Positions 1 to 10,279 of a stretch of DNA of 64,000 nt are shown here, piece by piece. Source of the stretch: Enhygromyxa salina (GTDB taxonomy: Bacteria > Myxococcota_A > Polyangia > Nannocystales > Nannocystaceae); the NCBI RefSeq assembly GCF_000737335.2, contig NZ_JMCC02000026.1, positions 17,730 to 81,729 of the forward strand. Reading direction: 5' to 3'. A model generated the notes under the pieces. The model did no database searches, was not told the origin of the DNA, and saw only the letters and a program-made list of their open reading frames with translations. Position numbers and translations under genes: made by a program. Position 1 is the first letter of the stretch; the number at the start of each line of letters is the position of its first letter.

Positions 1-2
1 TG

Positions 3-353
3 GCGATGCTCGTGTACGACGCAGCCGGCCACGTCTGCGGGCAAGGCATGCGAAGCGACCGGCCCCGCTTTGCCACCGACAGCCCCGGCGCCGGGACCCC
101 AGAAGAGATCCGCGCGGCCTTCGTCGGGTACATGGGCTATTTTGGCAGCTACACCCTCGACGACGAGCGAGGTGTGGTCGTCCACACGCTCGAGGGCAGC
201 TTGTTCCCGAACTGGATCGGCACCCAGCAGAGCCGCGAATTCGAGATCGTCGACGATCGCCTGACCCTCCGCTCGCCGCCAGTCACGATCGGCGACGACC
301 GCTTCCTCGTCGTCGCGGTGTGGCGGCGCATCGGCGGCATCCATCGGCTGTGA
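3..353 (+). CDS. Lipocalin-like domain protein (5' end off window)
   Basis: C-terminal 116 residues of a protein whose reading frame is open to the left edge of the window, so the true start lies outside it; the ATG at 6 is probably internal. The visible part matches the lipocalin-like domain family (Lipocalin_5): a 'LVYDAAGHV' strand, 'MRSDRPRFA', 'GTPEEIRAAFVGYMGYFGSY', the conserved 'VHTLEGSLFPNWIGTQQ' block, and a final 'VVAVWRR' strand. Members are small beta-barrel proteins usually annotated without a known ligand. It ends 8 bp before the stop codon of the convergent PKS gene. The family call is from recognised motifs; no function is claimed. Confidence 0.75.
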   Translation, partial: AMLVYDAAGHVCGQGMRSDRPRFATDSPGAGTPEEIRAAFVGYMGYFGSYTLDDERGVVVHTLEGSLFPNWIGTQQSREFEIVDDRLTLRSPPVTIGDDRFLVVAVWRRIGGIHRL

Positions 354-361
354 AGCTGGCG

Positions 362-3300
362 TCAGGTTGGCTGCAGCGCCGCACACAGCGAGGCAACGCT
401 CGGCACGAGGTCGCGCGGGCGCCGACCAAATTCGGACTCGAGCTCCGCGAGCAGCTCGACGATCATGAGTGAGTCGAAGCCGAGCTCGGCCAACGGTTGG
501 TCACGCGAGAGCGGGTGGTCCGCGGGGAAATTGCCGACGCGCCGGACTGCATCGCGGATCCTTGCTTCGAGCTGAGCCGCCGTCACGATCTCGTGCGAGG
601 GGACGGACGCCGGACCTTCGGGGCCACGCGTCACCTGAGCGAGCGCCTTGAAGCACAAGCCTCGGACTTGAAGTAGCTCCTGACCAGCGGCGTCCACGAG
701 CGTGAGGTCGGCGCGATGCGAGCTCGCATCGGCGCTCTCGCGCAATCGCGTGATCGCCCATGTGGACGTGCCTGGTCGCGGGAGTGTACGGATCACGAGC
801 GCCTTGAACCCGAGCCCGAGATAGTGGGCGTTGTTTGGAAGCAAAGGAAGCATCACGTGAGTGCAGGCGTCCAAGAACGCCGGGTGCAGCACATGCGCGC
901 TGGCGTTGGTGCCCAGCTCGATCGGTAGCGAGAGCTCGGCGATCGCCTGGCCCTCCCCAAGCCAAAGCCGCTCGATCCGACGAAAGGCCGGACCGAAATC
1001 GAATCCACGGATCGCCAGCTCGGCGTACACGCGCTCAGGTTGCCACGACTCATTGCACGCTTGGCGCAGCGCCTCGAGATCGAGAGTCGTCGCCGGTGTG
1101 CGCTGGTTCTCGGGACCCCGTATTTCGCCCTTCGCAAGCAGCGTGCCCGCGCCGTGGCGATCGAGCTCGAGGGTCTGAAACGCGCAACGCGTGGTTGAGT
1201 CTTCGCCCACGAGTTCGCTGAGCACGAAGCGCAGGAGTCGGGGACCTCGCTCGGGCACGAGCAGCGCCTGCGGCAATTCGACATCACCCACCCAGGAAGC
1301 GGATCCGCCCAGCACTCGTGACGCGGCCGCGAGCGCGAGCTCGATGTGGATCGCGCCGGTCGCCACGGGCAGACCACGGAAGCGATGCCCATGCAGGTAG
1401 GGTTGTCGCGCCGCGTCGATCTCGACCGACCAGACCCAGGTTCGCGGCGCGAGTCCGAGATCGCTGCGCTCGCGCAAGAGCGGATGGTTCGCGTCCGTCG
1501 TCCGTGCCTGAAGCGAGCCCGAGTCCGGCTGCTCGAGCCAATGATCGAGGTGTTGCCACGGGTACCGCGGAAGATCGACGACGTGTCCCCTCTGTCCGTA
1601 GAGCGGGCCAAAGTCGATCTGCTCGCCACCACGGTAGCGCGCGGCGAGCTGCTCGAGCGCCGCCCATGCCTCGTCTTGGCTCCGCGGGACTTGCGAGCCC
1701 GGGTCACCAGCCAGCGCCGCATACATGCCAGCGGCGTCGTTGGCGATGCAGGCCAGCCGATGTTGGTGGTGGTCGCGACGGCACGCCGCGGTGAAGCAGA
1801 CGTCGGCCAGGCGCGCGTGCTGATCGCTGGCCAAGCGCGCCTTGTAGGCGGCGGCGAGCTGCTCGAGCGCAAGCGCGGATCGGGCCGAGAGCACCAGGAG
1901 GTACGGCCCCGGCGCCGCAACTTCCGCGTCAGCGATGGCCCGCCCCTGCTCGAGCACCAGGTGCGCGTTGGTCCCGTTGGCACCAAACGAGCTGACCCCC
2001 GCGAGCCGACCTTCGGTCCGGGCCCAGCGGTGGGGCGTGGCGACCACGCGCAAGGGTGTGCGCCAGTCGATGTTCGGACTGGGCTGATCGAAGTGCAGCT
2101 GCTTGGGGATCGAGTCGTGCTGCATGGCGCTGATCACCTTGAGCACACCAGCCACACCCGCGCTGGCTTCGAGGTGACCCATGTTGGTCTTGAGCGACCC
2201 GACCGGCAGCTCGGTGTCTCGCTCGCCGAACACCGTATGCAACGCCTGCAGCTCGATCGCGTCGCCAAGCCGGGTACCCGTTCCATGAGCCTCGACGTAG
2301 TCGAGCTGGTCCGGCTCGATGCCAGCGCGATCCAGCGCCGCCCGGATCACCTGAGCCTGGGCATCACGACTTGGCGCGCTCAGACCATTGCTGCGTCCAT
2401 TGTGCCCCACAGCCGAGCCACGGATCAGCCCGAGCACACGATCACCGTCGCGCTCGGCCGCAGACAAGGGCTTGAGCACGACCATCGCGCAGCCCTCGGC
2501 GCGGACGTAGCCGTCGGCCGCAGCGCTGAACGCCCGCACCCGGCCGGAGCGGCTGAGCACGTCGAGTTTACACAGCGAGGCGAACACCTCTGGCTTGAGC
2601 AGCACGTTGACGCCACCGGCCAAGGCCAGCTCACACTCCGCGCTGCGCAAGCTCGCGCAAGCGTTGTGGATCGCAACCAGCGATGACGAGCACGCCGTAT
2701 CGATCGCTACCGCCGGTCCGCGCAGGCCCAGCGCATAGGCGACGCGACCAGCGGCGACGCTGTAGGCGATGCCCATGCGGCTGAACGCGTCAACCCGCTC
2801 GGGCACCCCCGCGTCGATGTGCCGGCGGCTGTAGTCGTTCGAGCAGATCCCAAGGAACACCCCAGCCAAGCTCCCGTCGAGCTCGCTGGGTCGGATCCCC
2901 GCGTGCTCCAGCGCTTCCCAGCTGACCTCGAGGGTCAGCCGATGCTGCGGATCCATGGCCACCGCCTCGCGCGGAGAGATGCCGAAGAACGCCGCATCAA
3001 AGCCGCGGACGTCGTCGAGCAGGCCGGCTTCTCGGGTGTACATCGAGCCGGGGCGGGCGAGCTCGGGATCGTACCAACGCTCGAGATCAAAGCGCGAGGT
3101 CGGGATCTGCGTGATCGCGTCCCTCCCCTCGTCGAGCAGTTGCCACAAGCTGTCGAGGTCGACCACGCCACCGGGGAGCCGGCATCCCGCTCCGATGACC
3201 GCGATCGTTTCGTCGCTCCGGGAGCTGCTCACGCGCGGACGCTGAGGGACGCTGGCGAGCGCGGGGCGAGGAGCAATGGGCGAGGTGGCGGTCTCGCTCT

Positions 3301-6300
3301 CGAGACGACCGCGAAGGAAGTCGAACAATCGCTCGAGATCCGGGCAGTCGTAGACCAACGTGCTCGACAGCTCGAGCTCGAGCTCACGGCCAAGTTGGTC
3401 GGCCAGGCTCATCGCCATGAACGAGTCCATGCCGAGCGCGGCGAAGCTGGTGTGCGGACCCAGCTCGTCGTCTGAACCAAGCGCGAGCTGCAACACCACG
3501 TGATCCCGCAGGGCGTCGCGCAGGCGTTGATGCTTTTCGCCGTTCGGCCAGGCGCGCCAAGCTTCGCGCAGGTTCGCGTGGCGAATCGTGGGCACGATCT
3601 CGTCACCTGGCGCGTGGTCGGGCTGGGTCGGAACCAAGCCGCTCGCGGCAGCCGGCCGCGGCGCTTCCAGCCAATATCGACGTCGCTGCCACGGATAGTG
3701 AGGCAGCGCGACGCGACGCCCACGAGGGATCACTGCGTCGAAGTCGAAGCTGGCGCCGCAGACATGCAGCGCCGCGAGGCTCGTCGCCAGCACGCCTTGC
3801 GCCGGCTGGTCGCGCCGCATCGACGGCAAGATCGTGACCTGCTCGGTCCCCGCGCGCTGCAGGCACTCGTTCATCGCCCAGCGCAGATCTGGGTTTGGGC
3901 CGATCTCGAGCATGACCGCTGGCCCCTCGCCCATCAGCGACTGCATGGCGTCGGCAAATCGAACTTCGTCCCGCATGTTGCGGGCCCAGTAGTGAATGTC
4001 CAGGCGGGATCCCTCGGCCCAATCAGCGTCGAGGGTCGAGTACATTGCGAGCCGCCCGGGCGCCGGTCGCAGGTCGGGCATGCGACCCACGAGCTCGTCA
4101 TAGAGCCCGTTCATCTGCGGGCTGTGGTAGGCGGCCTCGACCTCGAGCTTGCGGCAGAACACCCCGCGTTCCTCGAGCGCGGACATGAGCCCCTCGATCG
4201 CCTCGTGCACCCCCGCGACGACAGTGGTCTTGGGTCCGTTGGTCGTCGCCACACAGCAGCGCGCGGGTGCCGTGTCACCCAGCAAGTCACGAACTTCGTC
4301 GCCGCTCAGACCCACGACCGCCATGGTCCCCCCACCAGCAGCGGTGGCCAGTAGCTCACCGCGATGTACGAGCACCTCTGCCGCCTGCTCGAGGGTCAAG
4401 ATCCCGGCGGTGTGGGCGGCCGCGAACTCGCCCATGCTGTGGCCCACGACGACCTCTGGCTCGACCCCCCAAGACCGCCACAGGGCCACGAGCGCGACCT
4501 CGATCGAGAAGATCGTTGGTTGTGCGATCTCGATACTGTCGAACCGTTTTCGCCCCCCAGCTGCCCGCAATTCGTCGCTGAGCGAGGCGATACCGTGGGC
4601 GCGAAAGACCTGTTCGCACTGCTCGAATGCGCGACGGAACTCGCCCTCGCGCCCGAGGAGGTCGAGGCCCATCCCTGGCCACTGCGAGCCGACACCGGTG
4701 AACACAAAGACGATCTTGGGCGCGATGTCTGCTCGGCCGCGCAAGACCTCGGGTCGCGAGCGCTGCTCGGCGAGGTCGCGCAGCGCCTCGCGCAGATGCT
4801 CGCGCGAGCGCGTGACCACGACGGCGCGCTCGCCAAGATGATCGCGACCGCGCGCGCTCGAGTGGACGAGATCGTCGAGCGTGACGCCTGGGTCGCGCAG
4901 CGCTGCCGCGTCCGCGCAGCGCCCTGCCAGGGCACGCAGCGCTGACTCCGTGCGGCCCGAGAGCATGAACAGGTGCGCGCCACCTGCACCCGCGGGCGGC
5001 ACAGCAGTGTATGTTGGCGCCTGCTCGAGGATCAGCGTCGCCGTGGTTCCGCCAAGACCGATCGAGCTGACGCTGGCAAGTCGCGTACCGGCGACTGGCC
5101 GCCACGTGGTTGGCTCGCGCGGCACGACAAACGGAAGCCGCTGCCACGGGACATGTGGGCTGGGCTCGCCAAAATTGGGCTGCGGCGGAAGCATGGCGTG
5201 CTCGAGCGCGCACACCAGCTTGACCACACCCGCGAGCCCTCCCGACGCGCCGAGATGACCGATGTTGGCCTTGACCGAGCCGAGGTGGATCGGTGGATCG
5301 TCGGTGCCGCGGGTCTCGGCCAACACCTGACCTAGGGCCTCGACCTCGATCGCATCGGCGACCGCGCCGCCGGTCCCATGGCCCTCGATGTAGGAGAGCG
5401 CCCCGGCTTCGACCCCCGCGTCGCGGAGGGCTCGGCGCAGCGCCCGGACCTGTGCGCGGCCACTGGGGACCGTCAAGCCGCCAGCCCGGCCGTCATGCAC
5501 GACCGCCGAGCCGCGGATCACTGCCCGAATTGTGTCGCCGTCGCGCCGCGCATCGGACAGCCGCTTGAGCGCCACGACCACGCAGCCCTCCCCCTTCGCA
5601 AACCCGTCGGCCGCCGCGTCGAAGCTGCGGCTGCGATTGCTCGGGGACAACATCTTCACGCGACACCAGTACATCGCGTAGACCGGGCTGAGCAGCAGGT
5701 CGACCGCGCCTGCGAGCGCGAGCTCGCACTCGCGATCGCGCAAGCTCTTGCAGGCCAGATGCAAGGCCGTGAGCGCCGAAGAGCAAGCCGTGTCGACGCT
5801 CATGACCGGGCCCTCGAGGCCAAGCGCGAACGCCAGGCGACCTGAGGCCACGCTCGGCGAGTTCCCGGTGAGGCTGTACGCGTCGAGCTGCTCGGCGCTG
5901 CCAGAGTCGATGTGACGCTGACCGTACTCGTGAGTCGACACGCCGACGAACACCCCGGTCTCGGATCCACGCAGGCAGGTCGGTGGGACCCCGGCGTCCT
6001 CGAGCGCCTCCCACCCGACCTCGAGCAACAAGCGTTGCTGCGGATCGAGGCTGCGGGCCTCACGAGACGAGATGTCGAAGAATCCAGCGTCGAATTCGCG
6101 GGGATCTTGGCGCAAGAACCCGCCCTCGCGCATGTACATCTTGCCCTCGGCGCGCGGATCTTCGTCGTACCAGTCCGCGAGGGACCACCGCGCTGGCGGG
6201 ACCTCGACCATCGCGTCACGACCGGCCATGAGCAGCTGCCAGAACTCGTCGATATCGTCGGCCCCAGGCAGCCGACAGCTGACCCCGACGATCGCAATGG

Positions 6301-9300
6301 CGTCGTCGCTGGCAACCGACACGGGGTCGAGCGCGGAGATCGGTGTGTTGACCTCGACCGCAACCGGCGTCGTTGCACGCAGCGCCTCGACCATCGCCGC
6401 GACCGTCGGGTGATCGACCGCGAACGAGACCGGCAGCTCGATCCCCAAGTCTCGCCCGAGGCGGGCGCGCAGCTCCATGCGCAACAGCGAATCGAGCCCG
6501 TAGTCACGCAGCGGCCGCGAGTCCGAGAGCTCACTCGCGCCAAGCCCAAGCAGCTCGCCGATCAGAGACCGGATCCGGGCGCTCAGCTCTGGCTGTCCAG
6601 CGCGTGATCGCGGGCCGCCACGCGTGGGTTCGATCGCTGGTTTGGCTTGCTCGGGGCCCGCTGCGCCGCGTGACCGATCCCCGCCCTCTCGCCAGTAGGG
6701 CGCGCGCGTCCACGGATAGCTTGGCAGTCGGACGGCGCGGCCGCTCGGCTCGATCGCCGAGAACGTGGGCTCGTATCCGGCGCGGTACAGCTGCCCGAGC
6801 CCCTCGAGCATCACCGTGGACTCCGACGATCCGTCACCGCGGAGCGACGCGACGACAACGCAGCGCCGGTCCACCGCGCGCGCGCACGCGCGAATCGATG
6901 AAGACAACAGCGGCCGCGCCGACAGCTCGACAAATATTTGGTGGCCCGCGCTCGAGAGCCCGGAGATGGCCGCAGCAAAGCGTACCTGATCACGCAGGTT
7001 GCGGACCCAATACTCGGCGTCGAGGGTCTCGCCCGCGATCGCTTCGCCGGTGACTGTCGAGACCAGCGGCGTATGGGTTGGCTGAGGACGGATGCCGGCG
7101 AGCGCCGCACGAAGGCGATCACGCAGGGGATCCATCATCGAGCTGTGCCCCGCGAACGGCATCTCGATCCTACGACAGAACACCCCTTGGCTAGCCAAGG
7201 CGTGGACGAGTTCGTCGACGCTGGCGCTGCGGCCGGAGATCAACGTTGTCCGGGGATCATTGTGACCCGCGATCGACAGCTCGGGCCGCGCCTCGAGCTC
7301 GCCCCCGAGTTGATCAGGCGGCAACCCAATCAGCGCCGTCGCCCCCGCACCCATGACCTCGTCGATCAGTTGACCGCGCGCGACGACAACCTTCGCCGCG
7401 TCCTCGAGGCTCAACGCACCAGCGACGTGGGCCGCCGCGATCTCACCAAAGCTATGCCCAACCGCCACGCCCGCCTCGATGCCCCAGCTGCGCCACAACT
7501 CGGCGAGCGCGACCTGCAGACAGAACACAGCCGGCTGCGCGAGTGAGGGCGGCATCGGGGCACCCGAGGCTTCAGTCAGGCGGTCAACGAGCGAAGCTCC
7601 GAGCAGCGGACGCAGGACCTCGTCGCAGCGACGCCACGCCACCCCGAACGTGGGCTGCTTGGACAAGAGCTCACGTCCCATGCCCGCCCAGTCCCCGCCG
7701 CTGCCGGCGAACACGAACACGGGGCCGGTCTCGCGCGCCGCGGCAGAGCTTCGCTGGTTGAGCTCGCCAAGCTCGACCTCGAGCTGAGCGCGGAGCTGGT
7801 CGGGCGTGCTTGCGACGTGCGCGAGCCGATACTCGTGGTGGGTTCGCAGCGAGCCAGCGGTGTGACAGAGATCAGTGAGCGCGGGCGCCTGTCCTTCGAC
7901 CGTGAGGTGCTCGAGCACGGCTCGAGCGCGGGCTTCCAGCGCTCGAGGGTCGCGGGCCGAGAGCACGAACATATGCGGCCGTTCTGGCTCATCGCCCGCC
8001 CCACAGGCAGGTGCGGGACCTTCAGGGGCCGCCCCAAGGATCACGTGGACATTGGTCCCGCCCCAGCCAAAAGCGCTGACGCCCGCGTAGCGTGGATGCC
8101 CCTGCGGCCACGGCTCGAGCCCACGCTGGATCTCGAGCTCGCCCACGATCGCCGACGAGGGCTGCTCGCAGTGCAGGGTTGGCGGCAACACTCCACGCTC
8201 GAGGCTCAGCGCTGCCTTGACGAGTCCGGCGATGCCGCTGGCCGCCTCGAGATGTCCGATGCTCGGCTTGAGCGAGCCGACGCGCAGCGGTCGTTGTTCG
8301 CGACCTGGATCGCCAAACACAGCGGCCAACGCCGCGAGCTCCGTGGCGTCGCCGAGCGCCGTTCCGGTCCCGTGAGCCTCGATGTAGGTGATGTCGTTGG
8401 GGCCGAGCCCCGCCCCGATCTGGGCTGCGCGCAATACCTTGAACTGGGCAGCAAGCGAGGGCCGCGTGAGGCTCTCGCTCCGTCCGTCCTGATTCGCGGC
8501 GGTCGAGTGAAGCACACAATAAGTTGGCAGCCGACGATCGACCGCCTCACGCAGCGGGACCAACAGGATCAGGGCAGCGCCCTCCCCCCGAACGTAGCCG
8601 TCCGCGCGTACATCGAACGCCCGACTGCGACCGTGGGGCGACTGGGTCCCAGCGGCCTGCATGATCGTGGTTGAGCGCGACGAGACGATCAAGCTGACGC
8701 CGCCAGCGATCGCTACGTCGCTCTCCCCCCGCCAAACGCTCTGACAAGCCAGGTGGACCGCCATCAGCGACGAGGAGCTCGCCGTCTGAACGGTCAGCGC
8801 CGGTCCCCGCAGATCCCAATGATGCGCCAGTCGAGCCGACAAGATGCTGGGATCGCTCCCGAGCCCGGTGTGCGGTCCAATCTCGGATCTCGCCACCAGC
8901 TCGGCGTACTCGCTCCACATCGCGCCCACGAACACACCCGTGCGTGTCCCTGCCATCGCCTGCGGACGAATGCCGGCATCCTCGAACAACTCCCAGCCAA
9001 GCTCGAGCAGCAGTCGCTGTTGGGGGTCGAGTTCGCGTGCCTCGGCCGGCGAGATGTTGAAGCTCTGCGGATCGAAGCCCGCGATGTCCCGCAGATATCC
9101 CGCCGGCTCGATTGCGCCACCACCCAAGCTCGGCCGCCGTTGCGGGCCAGGCATGGCGACCGCGTCATGACCCATTCGCAGTCGTTCCCAAAATTGGCGT
9201 GGATCATTGGCGTCACCTGGGAATCGGCAAGCAATACCAATGAGGGCAAGGGGCTCGAACGGTGTCTGCATGGTCGGTAGCGTGAGCGTGTCCAACCGCG

Positions 9301-9307
9301 AGGCCAT
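362..9307 (-). CDS. Type I modular polyketide synthase, KS(Ser)-AT-ACP / KS-AT-ACP / KS-DH-ACP
   Basis: About 2981 residues from the ATG at 9307; ATG 9271, twelve codons later and just before the first KS, is also possible. Further upstream starts would run into the neighbouring DUF2071 gene. Domains by residue: KS1 about 18-425, with 'QTASSSSL' where 'DTACSSSL' is usual, so the nucleophile is Ser177; its EAHGTGT and IGHLEAA histidines are present. AT1 about 530-830 (GHSFGE; substrate motif FAGH, ambiguous). ACP1 about 905-975 (YGLDSLL). KS2 about 1000-1428, Cys1175. AT2 about 1527-1830 (GHSMGE; AAYH, nearer the malonyl than the methylmalonyl type). ACP2 about 1920-1995 (GMDSF). KS3 about 2030-2451, Cys2206. 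Then pre- and post-AT linkers directly joined with no AT. DH about 2600-2880, with an H-x3-G motif (HRFRG) and HPAFLDAC Asp. ACP3 about 2912-2978 (LGFDSL). No KR, ER or TE is visible. KS1 would suit a loading or decarboxylating module; that is inference. Confidence 0.93.
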   Translation of the reverse strand: MASRLDTLTLPTMQTPFEPLALIGIACRFPGDANDPRQFWERLRMGHDAVAMPGPQRRPSLGGGAIEPAGYLRDIAGFDPQSFNISPAEARELDPQQRLLLELGWELFEDAGIRPQAMAGTRTGVFVGAMWSEYAELVARSEIGPHTGLGSDPSILSARLAHHWDLRGPALTVQTASSSSLMAVHLACQSVWRGESDVAIAGGVSLIVSSRSTTIMQAAGTQSPHGRSRAFDVRADGYVRGEGAALILLVPLREAVDRRLPTYCVLHSTAANQDGRSESLTRPSLAAQFKVLRAAQIGAGLGPNDITYIEAHGTGTALGDATELAALAAVFGDPGREQRPLRVGSLKPSIGHLEAASGIAGLVKAALSLERGVLPPTLHCEQPSSAIVGELEIQRGLEPWPQGHPRYAGVSAFGWGGTNVHVILGAAPEGPAPACGAGDEPERPHMFVLSARDPRALEARARAVLEHLTVEGQAPALTDLCHTAGSLRTHHEYRLAHVASTPDQLRAQLEVELGELNQRSSAAARETGPVFVFAGSGGDWAGMGRELLSKQPTFGVAWRRCDEVLRPLLGASLVDRLTEASGAPMPPSLAQPAVFCLQVALAELWRSWGIEAGVAVGHSFGEIAAAHVAGALSLEDAAKVVVARGQLIDEVMGAGATALIGLPPDQLGGELEARPELSIAGHNDPRTTLISGRSASVDELVHALASQGVFCRRIEMPFAGHSSMMDPLRDRLRAALAGIRPQPTHTPLVSTVTGEAIAGETLDAEYWVRNLRDQVRFAAAISGLSSAGHQIFVELSARPLLSSSIRACARAVDRRCVVVASLRGDGSSESTVMLEGLGQLYRAGYEPTFSAIEPSGRAVRLPSYPWTRAPYWREGGDRSRGAAGPEQAKPAIEPTRGGPRSRAGQPELSARIRSLIGELLGLGASELSDSRPLRDYGLDSLLRMELRARLGRDLGIELPVSFAVDHPTVAAMVEALRATTPVAVEVNTPISALDPVSVASDDAIAIVGVSCRLPGADDIDEFWQLLMAGRDAMVEVPPARWSLADWYDEDPRAEGKMYMREGGFLRQDPREFDAGFFDISSREARSLDPQQRLLLEVGWEALEDAGVPPTCLRGSETGVFVGVSTHEYGQRHIDSGSAEQLDAYSLTGNSPSVASGRLAFALGLEGPVMSVDTACSSALTALHLACKSLRDRECELALAGAVDLLLSPVYAMYWCRVKMLSPSNRSRSFDAAADGFAKGEGCVVVALKRLSDARRDGDTIRAVIRGSAVVHDGRAGGLTVPSGRAQVRALRRALRDAGVEAGALSYIEGHGTGGAVADAIEVEALGQVLAETRGTDDPPIHLGSVKANIGHLGASGGLAGVVKLVCALEHAMLPPQPNFGEPSPHVPWQRLPFVVPREPTTWRPVAGTRLASVSSIGLGGTTATLILEQAPTYTAVPPAGAGGAHLFMLSGRTESALRALAGRCADAAALRDPGVTLDDLVHSSARGRDHLGERAVVVTRSREHLREALRDLAEQRSRPEVLRGRADIAPKIVFVFTGVGSQWPGMGLDLLGREGEFRRAFEQCEQVFRAHGIASLSDELRAAGGRKRFDSIEIAQPTIFSIEVALVALWRSWGVEPEVVVGHSMGEFAAAHTAGILTLEQAAEVLVHRGELLATAAGGGTMAVVGLSGDEVRDLLGDTAPARCCVATTNGPKTTVVAGVHEAIEGLMSALEERGVFCRKLEVEAAYHSPQMNGLYDELVGRMPDLRPAPGRLAMYSTLDADWAEGSRLDIHYWARNMRDEVRFADAMQSLMGEGPAVMLEIGPNPDLRWAMNECLQRAGTEQVTILPSMRRDQPAQGVLATSLAALHVCGASFDFDAVIPRGRRVALPHYPWQRRRYWLEAPRPAAASGLVPTQPDHAPGDEIVPTIRHANLREAWRAWPNGEKHQRLRDALRDHVVLQLALGSDDELGPHTSFAALGMDSFMAMSLADQLGRELELELSSTLVYDCPDLERLFDFLRGRLESETATSPIAPRPALASVPQRPRVSSSRSDETIAVIGAGCRLPGGVVDLDSLWQLLDEGRDAITQIPTSRFDLERWYDPELARPGSMYTREAGLLDDVRGFDAAFFGISPREAVAMDPQHRLTLEVSWEALEHAGIRPSELDGSLAGVFLGICSNDYSRRHIDAGVPERVDAFSRMGIAYSVAAGRVAYALGLRGPAVAIDTACSSSLVAIHNACASLRSAECELALAGGVNVLLKPEVFASLCKLDVLSRSGRVRAFSAAADGYVRAEGCAMVVLKPLSAAERDGDRVLGLIRGSAVGHNGRSNGLSAPSRDAQAQVIRAALDRAGIEPDQLDYVEAHGTGTRLGDAIELQALHTVFGERDTELPVGSLKTNMGHLEASAGVAGVLKVISAMQHDSIPKQLHFDQPSPNIDWRTPLRVVATPHRWARTEGRLAGVSSFGANGTNAHLVLEQGRAIADAEVAAPGPYLLVLSARSALALEQLAAAYKARLASDQHARLADVCFTAACRRDHHQHRLACIANDAAGMYAALAGDPGSQVPRSQDEAWAALEQLAARYRGGEQIDFGPLYGQRGHVVDLPRYPWQHLDHWLEQPDSGSLQARTTDANHPLLRERSDLGLAPRTWVWSVEIDAARQPYLHGHRFRGLPVATGAIHIELALAAASRVLGGSASWVGDVELPQALLVPERGPRLLRFVLSELVGEDSTTRCAFQTLELDRHGAGTLLAKGEIRGPENQRTPATTLDLEALRQACNESWQPERVYAELAIRGFDFGPAFRRIERLWLGEGQAIAELSLPIELGTNASAHVLHPAFLDACTHVMLPLLPNNAHYLGLGFKALVIRTLPRPGTSTWAITRLRESADASSHRADLTLVDAAGQELLQVRGLCFKALAQVTRGPEGPASVPSHEIVTAAQLEARIRDAVRRVGNFPADHPLSRDQPLAELGFDSLMIVELLAELESEFGRRPRDLVPSVASLCAALQPT

Positions 9308-9467
9308 TGGCGACCCGCGGGGTCCGCGAGATGGTACCCGAGAGCTTCCATGCTGCCCACGCAGTTCCCCGCAGCGGCACGAACGCTCGCCCGGCCCAGT
9401 GTGAAACTCGAGCCGAAACGGCTCACTTCCCAGCCCAGACCTCGAATCCCCGCTCGCGGGGCGGTTC

Positions 9468-10253
9468 TCAACCAGCCTCGAAGTCCTCCAGCGCATGCCA
9501 GCTGTGATCAACGTCCCGCATCAGCAACGCATGATCAAACTCGACCACCCCGTCCCCAAACACCGCCTCATCCGCAAAGAAGCTCGAGTACACATGCTCG
9601 ACCGCGAGCGGCTCGCACACCCAGTTTGGACAGCGCAGCTCGATCCCATCGAAGCGCCCCGGGTCCGAGGTCGCCGAGTACCCGGCCGCGCCTCGCTCGA
9701 AGAACCCCGACGCCTCGGCGAGCGATCCAAACACCGACCCCGCGGGAAAGCTCGCGGTCGAGCGCGCGTCGACTTCGACGACGGTCTGCTGATCCTTGCT
9801 GCGCATGTGCACCGACCAGCGCCCGGCGGCGGGGTCCTCGCCAACCTCGAACACGGCCGGGTGATGTTCGCCGGGAAAGATGCGCCCGCCTGCCAGCGCG
9901 TTGAGGCAGAGGTTGGTGTCGCGCCGCGGAATGTAGACGCCCTCGCGCCGCTGGCCGTGCTCGTCCCACTCGACCGCTATCCGGTGGGCGGCGTTCTCGG
10001 ACCGCAGCCCGATGTCCAGGAAGAAGCACTGTGGCCGGACCCGGACCAGGCGGATCAGACAGATCCCAGCCATGGCGTAGCCCTTGACCACGACCGGACG
10101 CATTCCAGGGGGCAGCAGCTTGGTCAGAGCCGCGGGCTGGACCCGGTAGTTGACGAGAATTCGCCGCTCAATCACGCCAACGAGCACAGGTAGCAAGGAC
10201 ACGCGGATACGAGTATGTCGCGGCCCACCCGGCGCGGCAACGATCTCTGGCAA
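9468..10253 (-). CDS. DUF2071 family protein (acetoacetate-decarboxylase-like fold)
   Basis: 261 residues. Family features seen: 'ERRILVNYRVQPAALTKLL' near the N terminus, 'VVVKGYAMAGICLIRL', 'SENAAHRIAVEW' and 'GVYIPRRDTN'. DUF2071 (YqjF-like) proteins share the acetoacetate-decarboxylase fold but have no assigned reaction. The gene is transcribed towards the PKS and divergently from the acyl-CoA dehydrogenase operon, with 26 bp between the two starts, so both promoters must lie in or across that gap. The start could be shorter, at the codons just before 'ERRILVNYRV'. A link to the PKS is possible from orientation but not shown. Confidence 0.75.
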   Translation of the reverse strand: MPEIVAAPGGPRHTRIRVSLLPVLVGVIERRILVNYRVQPAALTKLLPPGMRPVVVKGYAMAGICLIRLVRVRPQCFFLDIGLRSENAAHRIAVEWDEHGQRREGVYIPRRDTNLCLNALAGGRIFPGEHHPAVFEVGEDPAAGRWSVHMRSKDQQTVVEVDARSTASFPAGSVFGSLAEASGFFERGAAGYSATSDPGRFDGIELRCPNWVCEPLAVEHVYSSFFADEAVFGDGVVEFDHALLMRDVDHSWHALEDFEAG

Positions 10254-10279
10254 GGCCTGCTAAGCTCCCGCCCGCACCG

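Noticed and set aside
9308..9511. N-terminal extension of the large PKS to 9511
   Set aside because: It would overlap the end of the DUF2071 gene by 44 bp and adds a Ser/Arg/Pro-rich sequence with no similarity to PKS N termini; ATG 9307 or 9271 fits better.
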